DNA of 64,000 nucleotides, from contig NZ_QGEG01000001.1 of NCBI RefSeq assembly GCF_003149745.1, forward strand, positions 744,001 to 808,000, given 5' to 3'. Under the pieces are notes generated by a model, which was not told where the DNA came from, did no database searches, and was given only the letters and a program-made list of their open reading frames with translations. This document shows positions 46,608 through 53,638 of the stretch, piece by piece. Position 1 is the stretch's first letter. Each line of letters begins with the position of its first letter. The stretch is from Flagellimonas aquimarina (GTDB taxonomy: Bacteria > Bacteroidota > Bacteroidia > Flavobacteriales > Flavobacteriaceae). A program made the position numbers and the translations under genes.

Positions 46608-47015
46608 ATGGAAAAAATTGAGCATATCGGCATTGCAGTTAACAACTTGGAGGACGCTAATATTTTATTTGCCAATCTTTTAGGGGCACCACATTACAAA
46701 ATGGAGGAAGTGCTTTCTGAAGGAGTGAAAACCTCTTTTTTTAAATCTGGCCCAAACAAGATAGAATTGTTGGAAGCCACAAATGAAGATAGTCCTATTG
46801 CAAAATTTTTAGAAAGGAAAGGAGAGGGCATCCATCACATTGCCTTTGCGGTTGATGATATAGTATCGGAAATAGACAGATTAAAGCAAGAGGGCTTTAA
46901 GGTGTTAAACGAAATCCCTAAAAAAGGAGCGGACAACAAATTAGTTGCATTTTTACACCCAAAGGGAACAAATGGGGTTTTGGTAGAGCTTTGTCAAGAA
47001 ATAAAAGCAGTGTAG
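46608..47015 (+). CDS. mce: Methylmalonyl-CoA epimerase
   Basis: VOC-fold metalloenzyme (135 aa) interconverting the two methylmalonyl-CoA epimers in propionate/succinate metabolism. Metal ligands visible: His in 'IEHIGIAVNN' and 'GIHHIAFAVDD', Glu in 'VLVELCQE'. 'FKSGPNKIELLE' and 'EGFKVLNEIPKKGADNK' are the usual family segments. Length and order fit well. Divergent from rbfA. Confidence 0.92.
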   Translation: MEKIEHIGIAVNNLEDANILFANLLGAPHYKMEEVLSEGVKTSFFKSGPNKIELLEATNEDSPIAKFLERKGEGIHHIAFAVDDIVSEIDRLKQEGFKVLNEIPKKGADNKLVAFLHPKGTNGVLVELCQEIKAV

Positions 47016-47051
47016 AGGCGTTAAAACCTTGCTATGAAGAAAAATAAATGG

Positions 47052-47059
47052 TAATATTG
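47052..47059 (+). promoter_or_regulatory. Promoter -7 element of tRNA-CAU
   Basis: TAATATTG, one mismatch from TAnnTTTG, 16 bases before the tRNA. Confidence 0.4.
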
Positions 47060-47075
47060 CATCCGCAAAATTGCA

Positions 47076-47149
47076 GGTCCTATAGCTCAGCTGGTTAGAG
47101 CACCTGACTCATAATCAGGGGGTCCATGGTTCGAGCCCATGTGGGACCA
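47076..47149 (+). tRNA. tRNA with anticodon CAU (probably tRNA-Met, elongator)
   Basis: Acceptor GGTCCTA/TGGGACC, D-arm AGCTC...GAGC, anticodon stem CCTGA/TCAGG with loop CTCATAA and anticodon CAT, T-arm CATGG-TTCGAGC-CCATG. CCA is not encoded. CAU could also be the lysidine-modified Ile2 tRNA; the GGGGTC variable loop looks more like elongator Met. A terminator follows. Confidence 0.9.
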
Positions 47150-47153
47150 CAGA

Positions 47154-47196
47154 AAAAATCCGTAACGCATTGATAAAAAGATGGTTGCGGATTTTT
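47154..47196 (+). terminator. Rho-independent terminator after tRNA-CAU
   Basis: AAAAATCCGTAAC and GTTGCGGATTTTT pair with a single G-T wobble around a loop of 17 bases, followed by T residues. Confidence 0.7.
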
Positions 47197-47354
47197 GTTT
47201 ATAATAGTAAGCAGCTTTTTTATTTTTAAGGTACATAAAAGCCCCCACTTTTATTGAACTTTTTCGTAATCATGGGTTCATTAGTTCCATAAAGTCTATT
47301 TGTCCGTACTAAATAGATAATCTACATTTTTACCTTTATTTAAACTTACCCAAT

Positions 47355-47660
47355 ATGATTTTTGGATATGCCAGAGTAAGCATTCCTCAAAGAAGGAATT
47401 CCCCAAAAGAACATTTTTACTGCATTGGATCAAGGGGAAAGAAATATTCTTATTGAGGGGATCAAAGCTGGTGTGGAGTCAGCAAAACGATGAGGAAAAA
47501 CTTTGGGTCCTCCAAAAGAGATAAGTAAGAAAAACCAACAAAAAGCCGTACTTTGTGAAGAGTGTTTATTGAGGTAAAATTAACCGTTTCCGAAATCTGC
47601 AAACGATTGAATATTTGACGAGCTGTTTATTATAAACACCTTAGGTATCGTGGACTTTCT
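47355..47660 (+). pseudogene. Decayed serine recombinase (resolvase/invertase) remnant
   Basis: Starts 'MIFGYARVSIPQ', the N-terminus of Pin-type serine recombinases, then loses the frame. Further on another frame gives 'EGIKAGVESAKR*GKTLGPPKEISKKNQ' and 'LTVSEICKRLNI*RAVYYKHLRYRG', the linker and C-terminal helix-turn-helix of the same family, with internal stops. Most of the catalytic middle is deleted. It lies directly before the cassette array. The rest of 47,197-47,721 shows no gene. Confidence 0.75.
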
Positions 47661-47721
47661 GGAAAGTTGAGGTCATATAAAAAACAACCTTTTACATCGA
47701 TTATGTTCCAATTTGGGTGTA

Positions 47722-47761
47722 TATAGATGTATTTTACATCCATATAAACAAGTTGTAGCAC
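47722..47761 (+). other. Left boundary of the cassette array (attI-like position)
   Basis: TATAGATGTA and TACATCCATA form a stem (9 of 10) around TTT, then 7 bases, then GTTGTAGCAC (47752-47761). These ten bases are the exact reverse complement of GTGCTACAAC at the start of the first attC-like site (48356), so base 47752-47753 is the cassette 1 insertion point. Not shaped like the attC-like sites. Whether it is a true attI is unknown. Confidence 0.45.
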
Positions 47762-47831
47762 ATTACCAAAATATACATTATTAAAAATGCCTTAACTTAT
47801 AATCAACTATTAACCAAATAAATATAAGATT

Positions 47832-48350
47832 ATGAAAACAAAAATGATTTTTACATCAATTATGATTTTCGGAATTGCAATTACAGGATGCAAACAAAAA
47901 GAAAAAAAAGTGGAAATCGAGGAAGTGAAAATCGACCTATTAAACGATGAATTTCCAGAAGCAATGCAAGAAGTTAAACTAACTATGGATAGTATAGGTC
48001 AAAGTGTAAAAGATGGAGATTTAGACAAATTAATTTCCTATCACGCATATAGTCCAAAGTTTACTGAATTTAAGAATGGAGAAGTTAGGAATAATGGAGA
48101 GGAAAACGAAAAATTTGAACGTGGTGTTTTTGGTTCAGTTACAGAAATCTTGAAATTCGATATGAATGATATGAAAATTGCAGTATACGATAAAATTGCA
48201 AACGTAACACTCCATACTGATTTTCATTTAAAATTTGGAGAAGACCTAGCAGTTGTGAATGAACAAATGACATTACTATTTCTTAAAACCAACAGTGGTT
48301 GGAGAATTGTTCACGAGCACCATTCACCTTTGAACAAAACAGAGGAATAA
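47832..48350 (+). CDS. NTF2-like (DUF4440 type) lipoprotein, cassette 1
   Basis: 172 aa with lipobox 'GIAITGCKQ' (C19). Mature part: 'EVKLTMDSIGQSVKDGDLDKLISYHAYSPKFTEF' and 'VNEQMTLLFLKTNSGWRIVHEHHSPL', the typical ends of a DUF4440/SnoaL-like fold. Function unknown; such domains often bind small molecules. Sole gene of cassette 1, starting 80 bases after the cassette's first base and ending 6 bases before its attC-like site. Confidence 0.8.
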   Translation: MKTKMIFTSIMIFGIAITGCKQKEKKVEIEEVKIDLLNDEFPEAMQEVKLTMDSIGQSVKDGDLDKLISYHAYSPKFTEFKNGEVRNNGEENEKFERGVFGSVTEILKFDMNDMKIAVYDKIANVTLHTDFHLKFGEDLAVVNEQMTLLFLKTNSGWRIVHEHHSPLNKTEE

Positions 48351-48355
48351 AAAAC

Positions 48356-48489
48356 GTGCTACAACAATGGCTATAAGTAATTGCTTGTTCTTGCCTACTT
48401 CTGAAAATCCTCGCGGATTTTCAGTTTGGTGTGTACTTGCAAAGTTAATTGCCAACACACGCAACTACTCATAGCCGAGACCGTTTTGG
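48356..48489 (+). other. attC-like site A
   Basis: Outer box GTGCTACAAC ... GTTTTGG; inner arms GGCTATAAGTAATTGC (48369-48384) and GCAACTACTCATAGCC (48461-48476) are complementary at 14 of 16; centre has a further hairpin with CTGAAAATCC/GGATTTTCAG arms. About 134 bases, nearly the same sequence as site B. Confidence 0.7.
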
Positions 48490-48515
48490 TTAATGTCCAA
48501 AAACCGTAAAACTGA

Positions 48516-49310
48516 ATGAATAAAACAGTATTTGAAATTACTAAAATGGATTGTCCTTCAGAGGAAAATCTAATCCGAATGAAATTGGACGGAATTTCAA
48601 GTATTGCAAATTTGGACTTTGACATTCCTAACCGAAAACTGACCGTTTTTCACAGCGGAGAAATAGACCAAATCGAAAAGTCAGTTATCGAACTGAATTT
48701 AGGCGGAAAGAAAATCTCGACCGAACAAACCGACCAAACAGAATTTATTGAAAACGCAAACCAGAAAAAACTACTCTGGACTGTCCTCGGAATAAATTTC
48801 GCATTTTTCCTAATCGAAATGACAACTGGAATAATTTCAAAATCAATGGGATTGGTTGCAGATAGTTTGGATATGCTTGCCGACAGTTTCGTTTACGGAA
48901 TTAGTTTGTTTGCAGTTGGCAGAACTTTAACAAGAAAAAAACGGATTGCCAAACTTGCTGGATATTTTCAAATAACACTTGCGATTATTGGATTTGTCGA
49001 AGTTTTAAGGAGATTTTTAGGAGACGAGAAACTTCCCAACTTTTCGACAATGATAATTGTGTCGATTTTTGCACTTATTGCAAACGGTATTTGCCTTTAT
49101 ATTTTACAAAAGTCAAAAAGTAAAGAAGAGGCTCATATGAAAGCAAGTATGATTTTCACTTCAAATGACGTGATTATCAATTTGGGAGTTATTACTGCGG
49201 GACTTTTGGTAAATTGGTTGAGTTCAAGCAAACCTGATTTGATTATCGGAACAATAGTTTTTGTTTTAGTAATTCAAGGAGCTTTTAGAATTTTAAAATT
49301 GAGTAAATAA
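48516..49310 (+). CDS. CDF-type cation transporter with N-terminal HMA-like domain, cassette 2
   Basis: 264 aa. Residues 1-68 form an HMA-like ferredoxin fold ('VFEITKMDCPSEENLIRMKL', with MxCxxE in place of the metal-binding CxxC). From residue 85 a CDF-like membrane domain: 'FAFFLIEMTTGIISKSMGLVADSLDMLADSFVYG' with the D-x3-D metal pair in helix II and 'LIANGICLYILQ' and 'FTSNDVIINLGVI' later. Six helices; the C-terminal cytoplasmic domain of larger CDFs is missing. Probably moves divalent metal ions. Sole gene of its cassette. Confidence 0.85.
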   Translation: MNKTVFEITKMDCPSEENLIRMKLDGISSIANLDFDIPNRKLTVFHSGEIDQIEKSVIELNLGGKKISTEQTDQTEFIENANQKKLLWTVLGINFAFFLIEMTTGIISKSMGLVADSLDMLADSFVYGISLFAVGRTLTRKKRIAKLAGYFQITLAIIGFVEVLRRFLGDEKLPNFSTMIIVSIFALIANGICLYILQKSKSKEEAHMKASMIFTSNDVIINLGVITAGLLVNWLSSSKPDLIIGTIVFVLVIQGAFRILKLSK

Positions 49311-49322
49311 ATAAAAAAACAC

Positions 49323-49456
49323 TAACCACAACAATGGCTATAAGTAATTGCTTGTTCTCGCATACTTCTGAAAATCCGCGAGGATTTTCAGTTTGGTGCG
49401 TACTTGCAAAGTTTAGTGCTAAACCACGCAACTACTCATAGCCGAGACCGTTAGCA
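49323..49456 (+). other. attC-like site B
   Basis: TAACCACAAC (49323) ... GTTAGCAC (49450), same inner arms as site A and an internal CTGAAAATCC-GCGA-GGATTTTCAG hairpin. TAACCACAAC is 9 of 10 complementary to GTTTTGGTTA at the start of cassette 2 (48483). Confidence 0.7.
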
Positions 49457-49473
49457 CTTATTTGATAAAAAAA

Positions 49474-50049
49474 ATGAAACGATTAACAAAGATCATAGAA
49501 AAGAATATTTCAGGAAAAAAGGTTTTAGGACTTTTTATCTTGACCAATGTTGTTTACACCTTTATGCTGACTGTTACAATTCCCAAAACAATGGAATTCT
49601 CTAACGGAATGAAATTATTGGATATGATGCCCGCCGGATATGATTTGAATTATGTTAGTGAACTATTTAGTTCGCTTGGAGAAAATGGACGGATGACTTA
49701 TCTAAACAACCAAATACCTGTGGATATGATTTACCCACTACTATTCGGACTTTCTTACTGTTTGCTTTTGGGATATTTCTTGAAGAAGTTGAACAAATTA
49801 AATTCCCCATATACTTATCTCTGCCTAATACCGATAATTGCCGGAATTGCAGATTATTTAGAGAATTTGGGAATTATCACAATGCTTAAAAACTATCCCG
49901 AATTGACAGAGATTACAGTTTATGCAACTAATATGTTTTCAGTTACAAAAAGTATTTCAACAAGTATATTTTTTATTGTATTGATAGTTGTCTTGATAAC
50001 ACTTGGAATTATATTATTAAGGATAAAAACAAGTGCTAACAATGTATAA
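49474..50049 (+). CDS. Four-helix membrane protein, unknown, cassette 3
   Basis: 191 aa from ATG 49474. Four hydrophobic helices ('KKVLGLFILTNVVYTFMLTV', 'YPLLFGLSYCLLLGYFL', 'YLCLIPIIAGIADYLENLGI', 'ISTSIFFIVLIVVLITLGIILL'). The last codons run into the attC-like site C, so the C-terminus is encoded by the recombination site. I do not recognise the family. Starts 24 bases after the cassette boundary. Confidence 0.78.
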   Translation: MKRLTKIIEKNISGKKVLGLFILTNVVYTFMLTVTIPKTMEFSNGMKLLDMMPAGYDLNYVSELFSSLGENGRMTYLNNQIPVDMIYPLLFGLSYCLLLGYFLKKLNKLNSPYTYLCLIPIIAGIADYLENLGIITMLKNYPELTEITVYATNMFSVTKSISTSIFFIVLIVVLITLGIILLRIKTSANNV

Positions 50050-50167
50050 CCGCAATTACGGCGGATTCGACTACGTCCGAATCCACTCTGTAATTGCTAA
50101 AGTCTGTGCCAAACCATAAATTAACGCATATAAACACGTAACTGACGGTTATACGAGACCGTTGTGT
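50031..50167 (+). other. attC-like site C
   Basis: AAGTGCTAAC (50031-50040) is the exact complement of GTTAGCACTT at the start of cassette 3 (49450). Ends ..GACCGTTGTGTGTC (GTT at 50161). Arms 'GTATAACCG' and 'CGGTTATAC' pair perfectly. Related in sequence to site G but not to A/B. Confidence 0.7.
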
Positions 50168-50186
50168 GTCATTTGTAAATCTGAAG

Positions 50187-50930
50187 ATGAATCGTAAAAA
50201 TTGGATTTTAATTGCATTAGCCTCTTTGGTAGCCCTAGCCTACATCTTTCTAAAAATTTACGCGACTCCGGAAATGTTGATTAACGACTTAATGGAGGGG
50301 ACAAAGGAGGAATTCGAAAAAATGGCAGAAGAATTCAACCAAAGGGCTAGTTTAGACCAAGAACGATTAGAAGAGTTTTATAAACGAGCGGATATAAATC
50401 TTGAACATGGAATCGATTACATTGACTCAATACTAGAATATGATAACAAACTTCGAAAATCAGATAAATCACATTTGAATATTATCACAGGTGAGGCTTT
50501 ATATGACAATGGATTCCATAAAGAGGCCTTGCAACGGTTCGAAAATCCTAAATTCAATTCCGTTTCTCCTAGATTGCTTGCCGACAAAGCTGGTTCATAT
50601 TCAAAATTGGGAGATTTCAAAACAGCAATCTCTCTACTCAATCAAGCTGCAAATATCAACCACAGTTTTAAGTGGCATAAGGGCAATGTTTTTGAAATGT
50701 CCAACGAATTAGAAAAGGCAAAAAAAGAATACTTCGAATTATATCAAAAGGACACTACTCATTACAAATATTGTTTAGAAAGAATTAATGAACTAGAAAG
50801 TGATAATCCAGAATTACTGGAAAATATAATCTTTAGGAATCGGGACTCTCGAATTTATATTTACTTGGAATCCGAAAAAGAGGGCGAATCAGTAATGGAT
50901 ATTGGTAAAATTAAGTTTAAAAAAAAATAA
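50187..50930 (+). CDS. Membrane-anchored TPR-like protein, cassette 4
   Basis: 247 aa from ATG 50187. One N-terminal helix ('WILIALASLVALAYIFLKIY') followed by a charged, helical body with at least two TPR-like repeats ('ITGEALYDNGFHKEALQRF', 'DKAGSYSKLGDFKTAISLLNQAANI') and then 'NELEKAKKEYFELYQKD'. The final 30 residues are beta-rich. No family recognised beyond the TPR pattern. Sole gene of its cassette. Confidence 0.75.
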   Translation: MNRKNWILIALASLVALAYIFLKIYATPEMLINDLMEGTKEEFEKMAEEFNQRASLDQERLEEFYKRADINLEHGIDYIDSILEYDNKLRKSDKSHLNIITGEALYDNGFHKEALQRFENPKFNSVSPRLLADKAGSYSKLGDFKTAISLLNQAANINHSFKWHKGNVFEMSNELEKAKKEYFELYQKDTTHYKYCLERINELESDNPELLENIIFRNRDSRIYIYLESEKEGESVMDIGKIKFKKK

Positions 50931-50934
50931 AAAC

Positions 50935-51071
50935 GGCACACAACACCGGCTATAATTCATTGCTGCTTTATCACTAAATTTAAACCTAACAACCATTAAC
51001 AGGGCCCGATTTCATACCGACCATTTTCGTTGGAAATGTCCACAACGAAATCATAGCCGAGGCCGTCAGCT
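50935..51071 (+). other. attC-like site D
   Basis: GGCACACAAC (50935) is 9 of 10 complementary to GTTGTGTGTC at the start of cassette 4. Arms 'CCGGCTATAATTC' and 'GAAATCATAGCCGAGG' pair. Ends ..GGCCGTCAGCT (GTC in place of GTT). Confidence 0.6.
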
Positions 51072-51108
51072 AAAAAAGACCGCACACAAACTAAAAAAAG
51101 GAAATAAC

Positions 51109-51687
51109 ATGAAGAAAAAAATATATGTGTTTCTATTTGATGGGTATTCGGATTGGGAAATATCCTATCTAACTCCAGAGATTGCTAAAGATGAACGTTT
51201 TGATTTGGTTTATTTCTCAGAGACTGGAGATGAAGTAACTTCAATGGGTGGCTTACAAGTGATTCCAACCGCATCACTCAATGAATTGAAAATTGAAGAA
51301 GTGGAGATGTTAATTCTTCCAGGAGGAGTAGCTTGGGAGAAAAGAGAAATAACAACGATTAACAATCTGGTTTCAGAGCTATTTGAAAAGGGGAAAACAA
51401 TTGCTGCAATTTGTGGGGCAACTTTTTATTTAGGACAGTTGGGGATTTTAGACAATTTGAAGCATACAAGCAACGATTTGAGTTATTTAAAAGCTGTTGT
51501 TCCAGAGTATGATGGACAAGAAAATTACCAAAACAAATTAGCAGAGACCGACAAGAATATCATTACAGCGAATGGAATTGCCCCGATTGAATTTGCGACT
51601 GAAATTTTTAAGAAAACAGAATTAAAATCTGATGATGAAATTGAAAAATGGTTTCAATTATTCAAAAATGGGATATGGAGTGAATAA
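51109..51687 (+). CDS. DJ-1/PfpI family protein, cassette 5
   Basis: 192 aa, class I glutamine-amidotransferase-like fold. 'KIYVFLFDGYSDWEISYLTPE' has the conserved Glu (E17); the nucleophile elbow 'TIAAICGATFYLGQLGIL' holds C102; 'TANGIAPIEFATEI' is the usual C-terminal part. These proteins act as deglycase-like, chaperone or peptidase-like enzymes; the substrate is open. Sole gene of its cassette, starting 43 bases after the boundary. Confidence 0.88.
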   Translation: MKKKIYVFLFDGYSDWEISYLTPEIAKDERFDLVYFSETGDEVTSMGGLQVIPTASLNELKIEEVEMLILPGGVAWEKREITTINNLVSELFEKGKTIAAICGATFYLGQLGILDNLKHTSNDLSYLKAVVPEYDGQENYQNKLAETDKNIITANGIAPIEFATEIFKKTELKSDDEIEKWFQLFKNGIWSE

Positions 51688-51695
51688 TAAAGCCG

Positions 51696-51889
51696 AACAC
51701 ACAACAAAGTGTCATATGTAATGCGGGTTTCAGTGGTTAATTCAACAGCGGATCGCTGTTGCAACACCGCCAATTCGTCTCTGGCGATTGATGAAAAATT
51801 TGAAATGTTGAATAAACGAATTGGCTCCGTGCGCGAGTTTAAAGTTTCGTGCTTTTAATCCCGCACTGCGCATAGCCAAACCGTTAGGT
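51696..51889 (+). other. attC-like site E, long form
   Basis: AACACACAAC ... GTTAGGT (51883-51889), an exact GTTRRRY core. About 194 bases. Arms 'CATATGTAATGCGGG' and 'CCCGCACTGCGCATAG' pair in part; the centre contains further inverted repeats ('ACAGCGGATCGCTGT', 'CCAATTCGT'/'ACGAATTGG'). Its first box fits the start of cassette 4 better than that of its own cassette 5. Confidence 0.6.
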
Positions 51890-51918
51890 TTTATTAAAAA
51901 ATAAAATGGAAGAGTTTT

Positions 51919-52344
51919 ATGGAAGTATTTTTTTATGGCTCATTTATGGATGTCAACATTTTATTGAAAAATGGAATTAAACCATCAAATCCAAGAAGAG
52001 GCTATCTTAATGATTATGCTTTAAAAATTGGAAATCGAGCGTCATTAATTCCTTGCAAGAATGAAAAATCATATGGAATCGTGATGACTATCGATAATGA
52101 TGTAATTCATAATCTATATGCCGAAGCCAGTGTAGCTGACTATATTCCGGAAGAAGTCAACATTATCACAAATACGAATGATTCTATAACGGCAATATGT
52201 TACAATCTGCCTTCCGAATCACTAACCGGAACTAATGAATTATATGCTATATCCCTATATAAATTGGCTAAACAGGAGGGTTTCCCAGATGATTATTTAG
52301 AGAAGATCAAAAAGATGACAAAAACAACACCTAACAAAAAATAA
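51919..52344 (+). CDS. Gamma-glutamylcyclotransferase-like protein, cassette 6
   Basis: 141 aa. 'EVFFYGSFMDVNILLKNGI' is the N-terminal YGS/F glycine loop of the GGCT/AIG2 fold, followed by 'RGYLNDYALKIGNRASLIPCKNEKSYGIVMTI' as in family members; the catalytic Glu is plausibly in 'LYAEASVADYIPEEV'. Activity not certain. An alternative ATG lies at 51906. The last codons overlap site F. Confidence 0.75.
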   Translation: MEVFFYGSFMDVNILLKNGIKPSNPRRGYLNDYALKIGNRASLIPCKNEKSYGIVMTIDNDVIHNLYAEASVADYIPEEVNIITNTNDSITAICYNLPSESLTGTNELYAISLYKLAKQEGFPDDYLEKIKKMTKTTPNKK

Positions 52345-52404
52345 ACGCGTCATTCCCCCCTGCCGGACGGGCAGGAAAACGGGCGTTTATTCGAGACGTT
52401 GGGT
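52326..52404 (+). other. attC-like site F, short form
   Basis: AACACCTAAC (52326) is 9 of 10 complementary to GTTAGGTTTT at the start of cassette 6. Ends GTTGGGT (52398-52404), an exact GTTRRRY core. Only about 79 bases; arms 'AATAAACGCG' and 'CGGGCGTTTATT' and a CTGCCGG-ACGGGCAG centre. Confidence 0.65.
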
Positions 52405-52429
52405 TTAATGTAGCAGAACCGCTAAAAAA

Positions 52430-53029
52430 ATGAAAAATCTTAAAGGAATTTGGTTAATGATTAAAACAGGAGACGATTATTGTTCTCCAGAATTTATCGA
52501 ATTTGAGAACAACCATATTTTTCATTTTGAACTGGTGGAGGCAAATGGAGGTAGACTATCAAAAAAAACAACTGATTGGAATGAAAAAATTTCTGAATCT
52601 AAATATGAGTTTGTAAACGTTAATCGAATTAGAATATTCAGAATGGGAAAAACCCATAAGATTATCAGTGAAACTGAATCTATAACTGAGGATACTGAAT
52701 TCGCAACAGACTATGAAAGAATTTTCCCAACGAAAACAGAATTAAGCAAAAAGCAAATTGAAGCACTTGAATTCAAGGCCGAATGGAATAATGAAAAAAT
52801 CCCAATTATTTTTAATAAAGGTTTAGACAGTTCAACAATAAAGGAGATTAATAAAAGGTTGAACCGAGAAGGACAAAAATTAGTATTAGAAAATTTTCAA
52901 GGAACATATTTCGCTTCGATTTATGACAATGGAGAAAGAAGAACACTCATCGGAATTAGGGAAATTGACGAGGAAAAAGCAATCCTTTTCGGTTTTCCAG
53001 AAAAACCATACGAAATATTGGCAGAATGA
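52430..53029 (+). CDS. Hypothetical protein, cassette 7
   Basis: 199 aa, cytoplasmic by sequence (no signal or helix). Starts 'MKNLKGIWLMIKTGDDYCSPEFIEFENNHIFHFELVE', a lipocalin-like or beta-barrel-looking strand pattern, and ends with a helix-rich region. No family recognised. Sole gene of cassette 7, 31 bases after its boundary. Confidence 0.7.
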   Translation: MKNLKGIWLMIKTGDDYCSPEFIEFENNHIFHFELVEANGGRLSKKTTDWNEKISESKYEFVNVNRIRIFRMGKTHKIISETESITEDTEFATDYERIFPTKTELSKKQIEALEFKAEWNNEKIPIIFNKGLDSSTIKEINKRLNREGQKLVLENFQGTYFASIYDNGERRTLIGIREIDEEKAILFGFPEKPYEILAE

Positions 53030-53040
53030 TTGAAAAAACA

Positions 53041-53174
53041 CTAAACACAATAATGTATAACCACAATTACGGCAGATTCGACCATGTCCGAATCCACGTG
53101 GAATTGCCAACATCTGTGCTAAGGCAAAATAACGCATATTAACCCGTAACTTAGGGTTATACTCACCGTTACCA
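53041..53174 (+). other. attC-like site G
   Basis: TAAACACAAT (53042) is 8 of 10 complementary to GTTGGGTTTA at the start of cassette 7. Arms 'GTATAACCAC' and 'AGGGTTATAC'. Sequence closely related to site C. Ends CACCGTTACCAG (GTT at 53168). Confidence 0.65.
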
Positions 53175-53188
53175 GTAATTAGAGAATA

Positions 53189-53557
53189 ATGAATCCAGAA
53201 GAATTTATTAAATCATATGAAATAGCTTTAGGAACTCAGGATTGGAAAGCAGTTGAGCCTTTAGTTTCCGACAATGTAAGTGTTACATTTTCTAATGGAA
53301 CAATTCATATTGGAAAAGAAAATGTTCAAAAAGCATTTGAGAAAAATTTTCATAGAATTAAGAATGAAAAATATGCTGTTGAAAATATTAAATGGCTAGT
53401 AAAGGATAAAAAGTATGCGGTCTATTTGTTCGAATTTAATTGGACCGGAATTATAGATGGAAAACCTGTTTCTGGAAATGGAATTGGGACTTCTGTTTTG
53501 ATAAAAGAAGATGCTAGATGGAAATTATTGACTGAGCATTTGGGAAGAAAACCATAA
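53189..53557 (+). CDS. NTF2-like (SnoaL type) protein, cassette 8
   Basis: 122 aa, no signal peptide. 'MNPEEFIKSYEIALGTQDWKAVEPLVSDNVSVTFSNGTIHIGKENVQKAFEKNF' and the end 'GIGTSVLIKEDARWKLLTEHLGRKP' are the two halves of the nuclear-transport-factor-2-like fold. Function unknown. Sole gene of cassette 8, 20 bases after the boundary. Confidence 0.82.
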   Translation: MNPEEFIKSYEIALGTQDWKAVEPLVSDNVSVTFSNGTIHIGKENVQKAFEKNFHRIKNEKYAVENIKWLVKDKKYAVYLFEFNWTGIIDGKPVSGNGIGTSVLIKEDARWKLLTEHLGRKP

Positions 53558-53559
53558 TG

Positions 53560-53605
53560 AATTTGAACAAAAATCCGCTGCCACTCCCGTACGTGACCGT
53601 TGGAG
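53560..53605 (+). other. attC-like site H, truncated
   Basis: Ends TGACCGTTGGAGC (GTT at 53599-53601) like the other sites, but only about 45 bases are present and the left half of the palindrome is missing or degenerate. No box complementary to the start of cassette 8. Confidence 0.4.
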
Positions 53606-53638
53606 CACATTAAAAAACCTTAAGACACCTCAATTATT

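Larger units (their letters stand above)
47752..53601 (+). mobile_element. Integron-like gene cassette array without integrase (CALIN-like)
   Basis: About eight units, each with one plus-strand gene and a terminal imperfect palindrome ending in GTT: 47753-48483, 48484-49450, 49451-50161, 50162-51065, 51066-51883, 51884-52398, 52399-53168 and 53169-53599. In six units the first ten bases are 8-10 of 10 complementary to the first bases of the palindrome at their own end, which is the mark of a cassette that can circularise by site-specific recombination at G/TT. No tyrosine recombinase is in the window. The gene at 53639 may be one more cassette that has lost its 3' site. Confidence 0.75.

Noticed and set aside
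47341..47700. Possible insertion sequence or active invertase
   Set aside because: The recombinase has stops, frame changes and a missing catalytic middle; no terminal inverted repeats or target duplications were found.
48356..53174. Intergenic palindromes read as simple rho-independent terminators or REP elements
   Set aside because: They are far longer than terminators, lack a T-run, and their outer boxes match the cassette starts instead of being constant.
47752..53601. CRISPR array
   Set aside because: The repeats are of unequal length and sequence, 430-970 bases apart, and the intervening sequence is coding.
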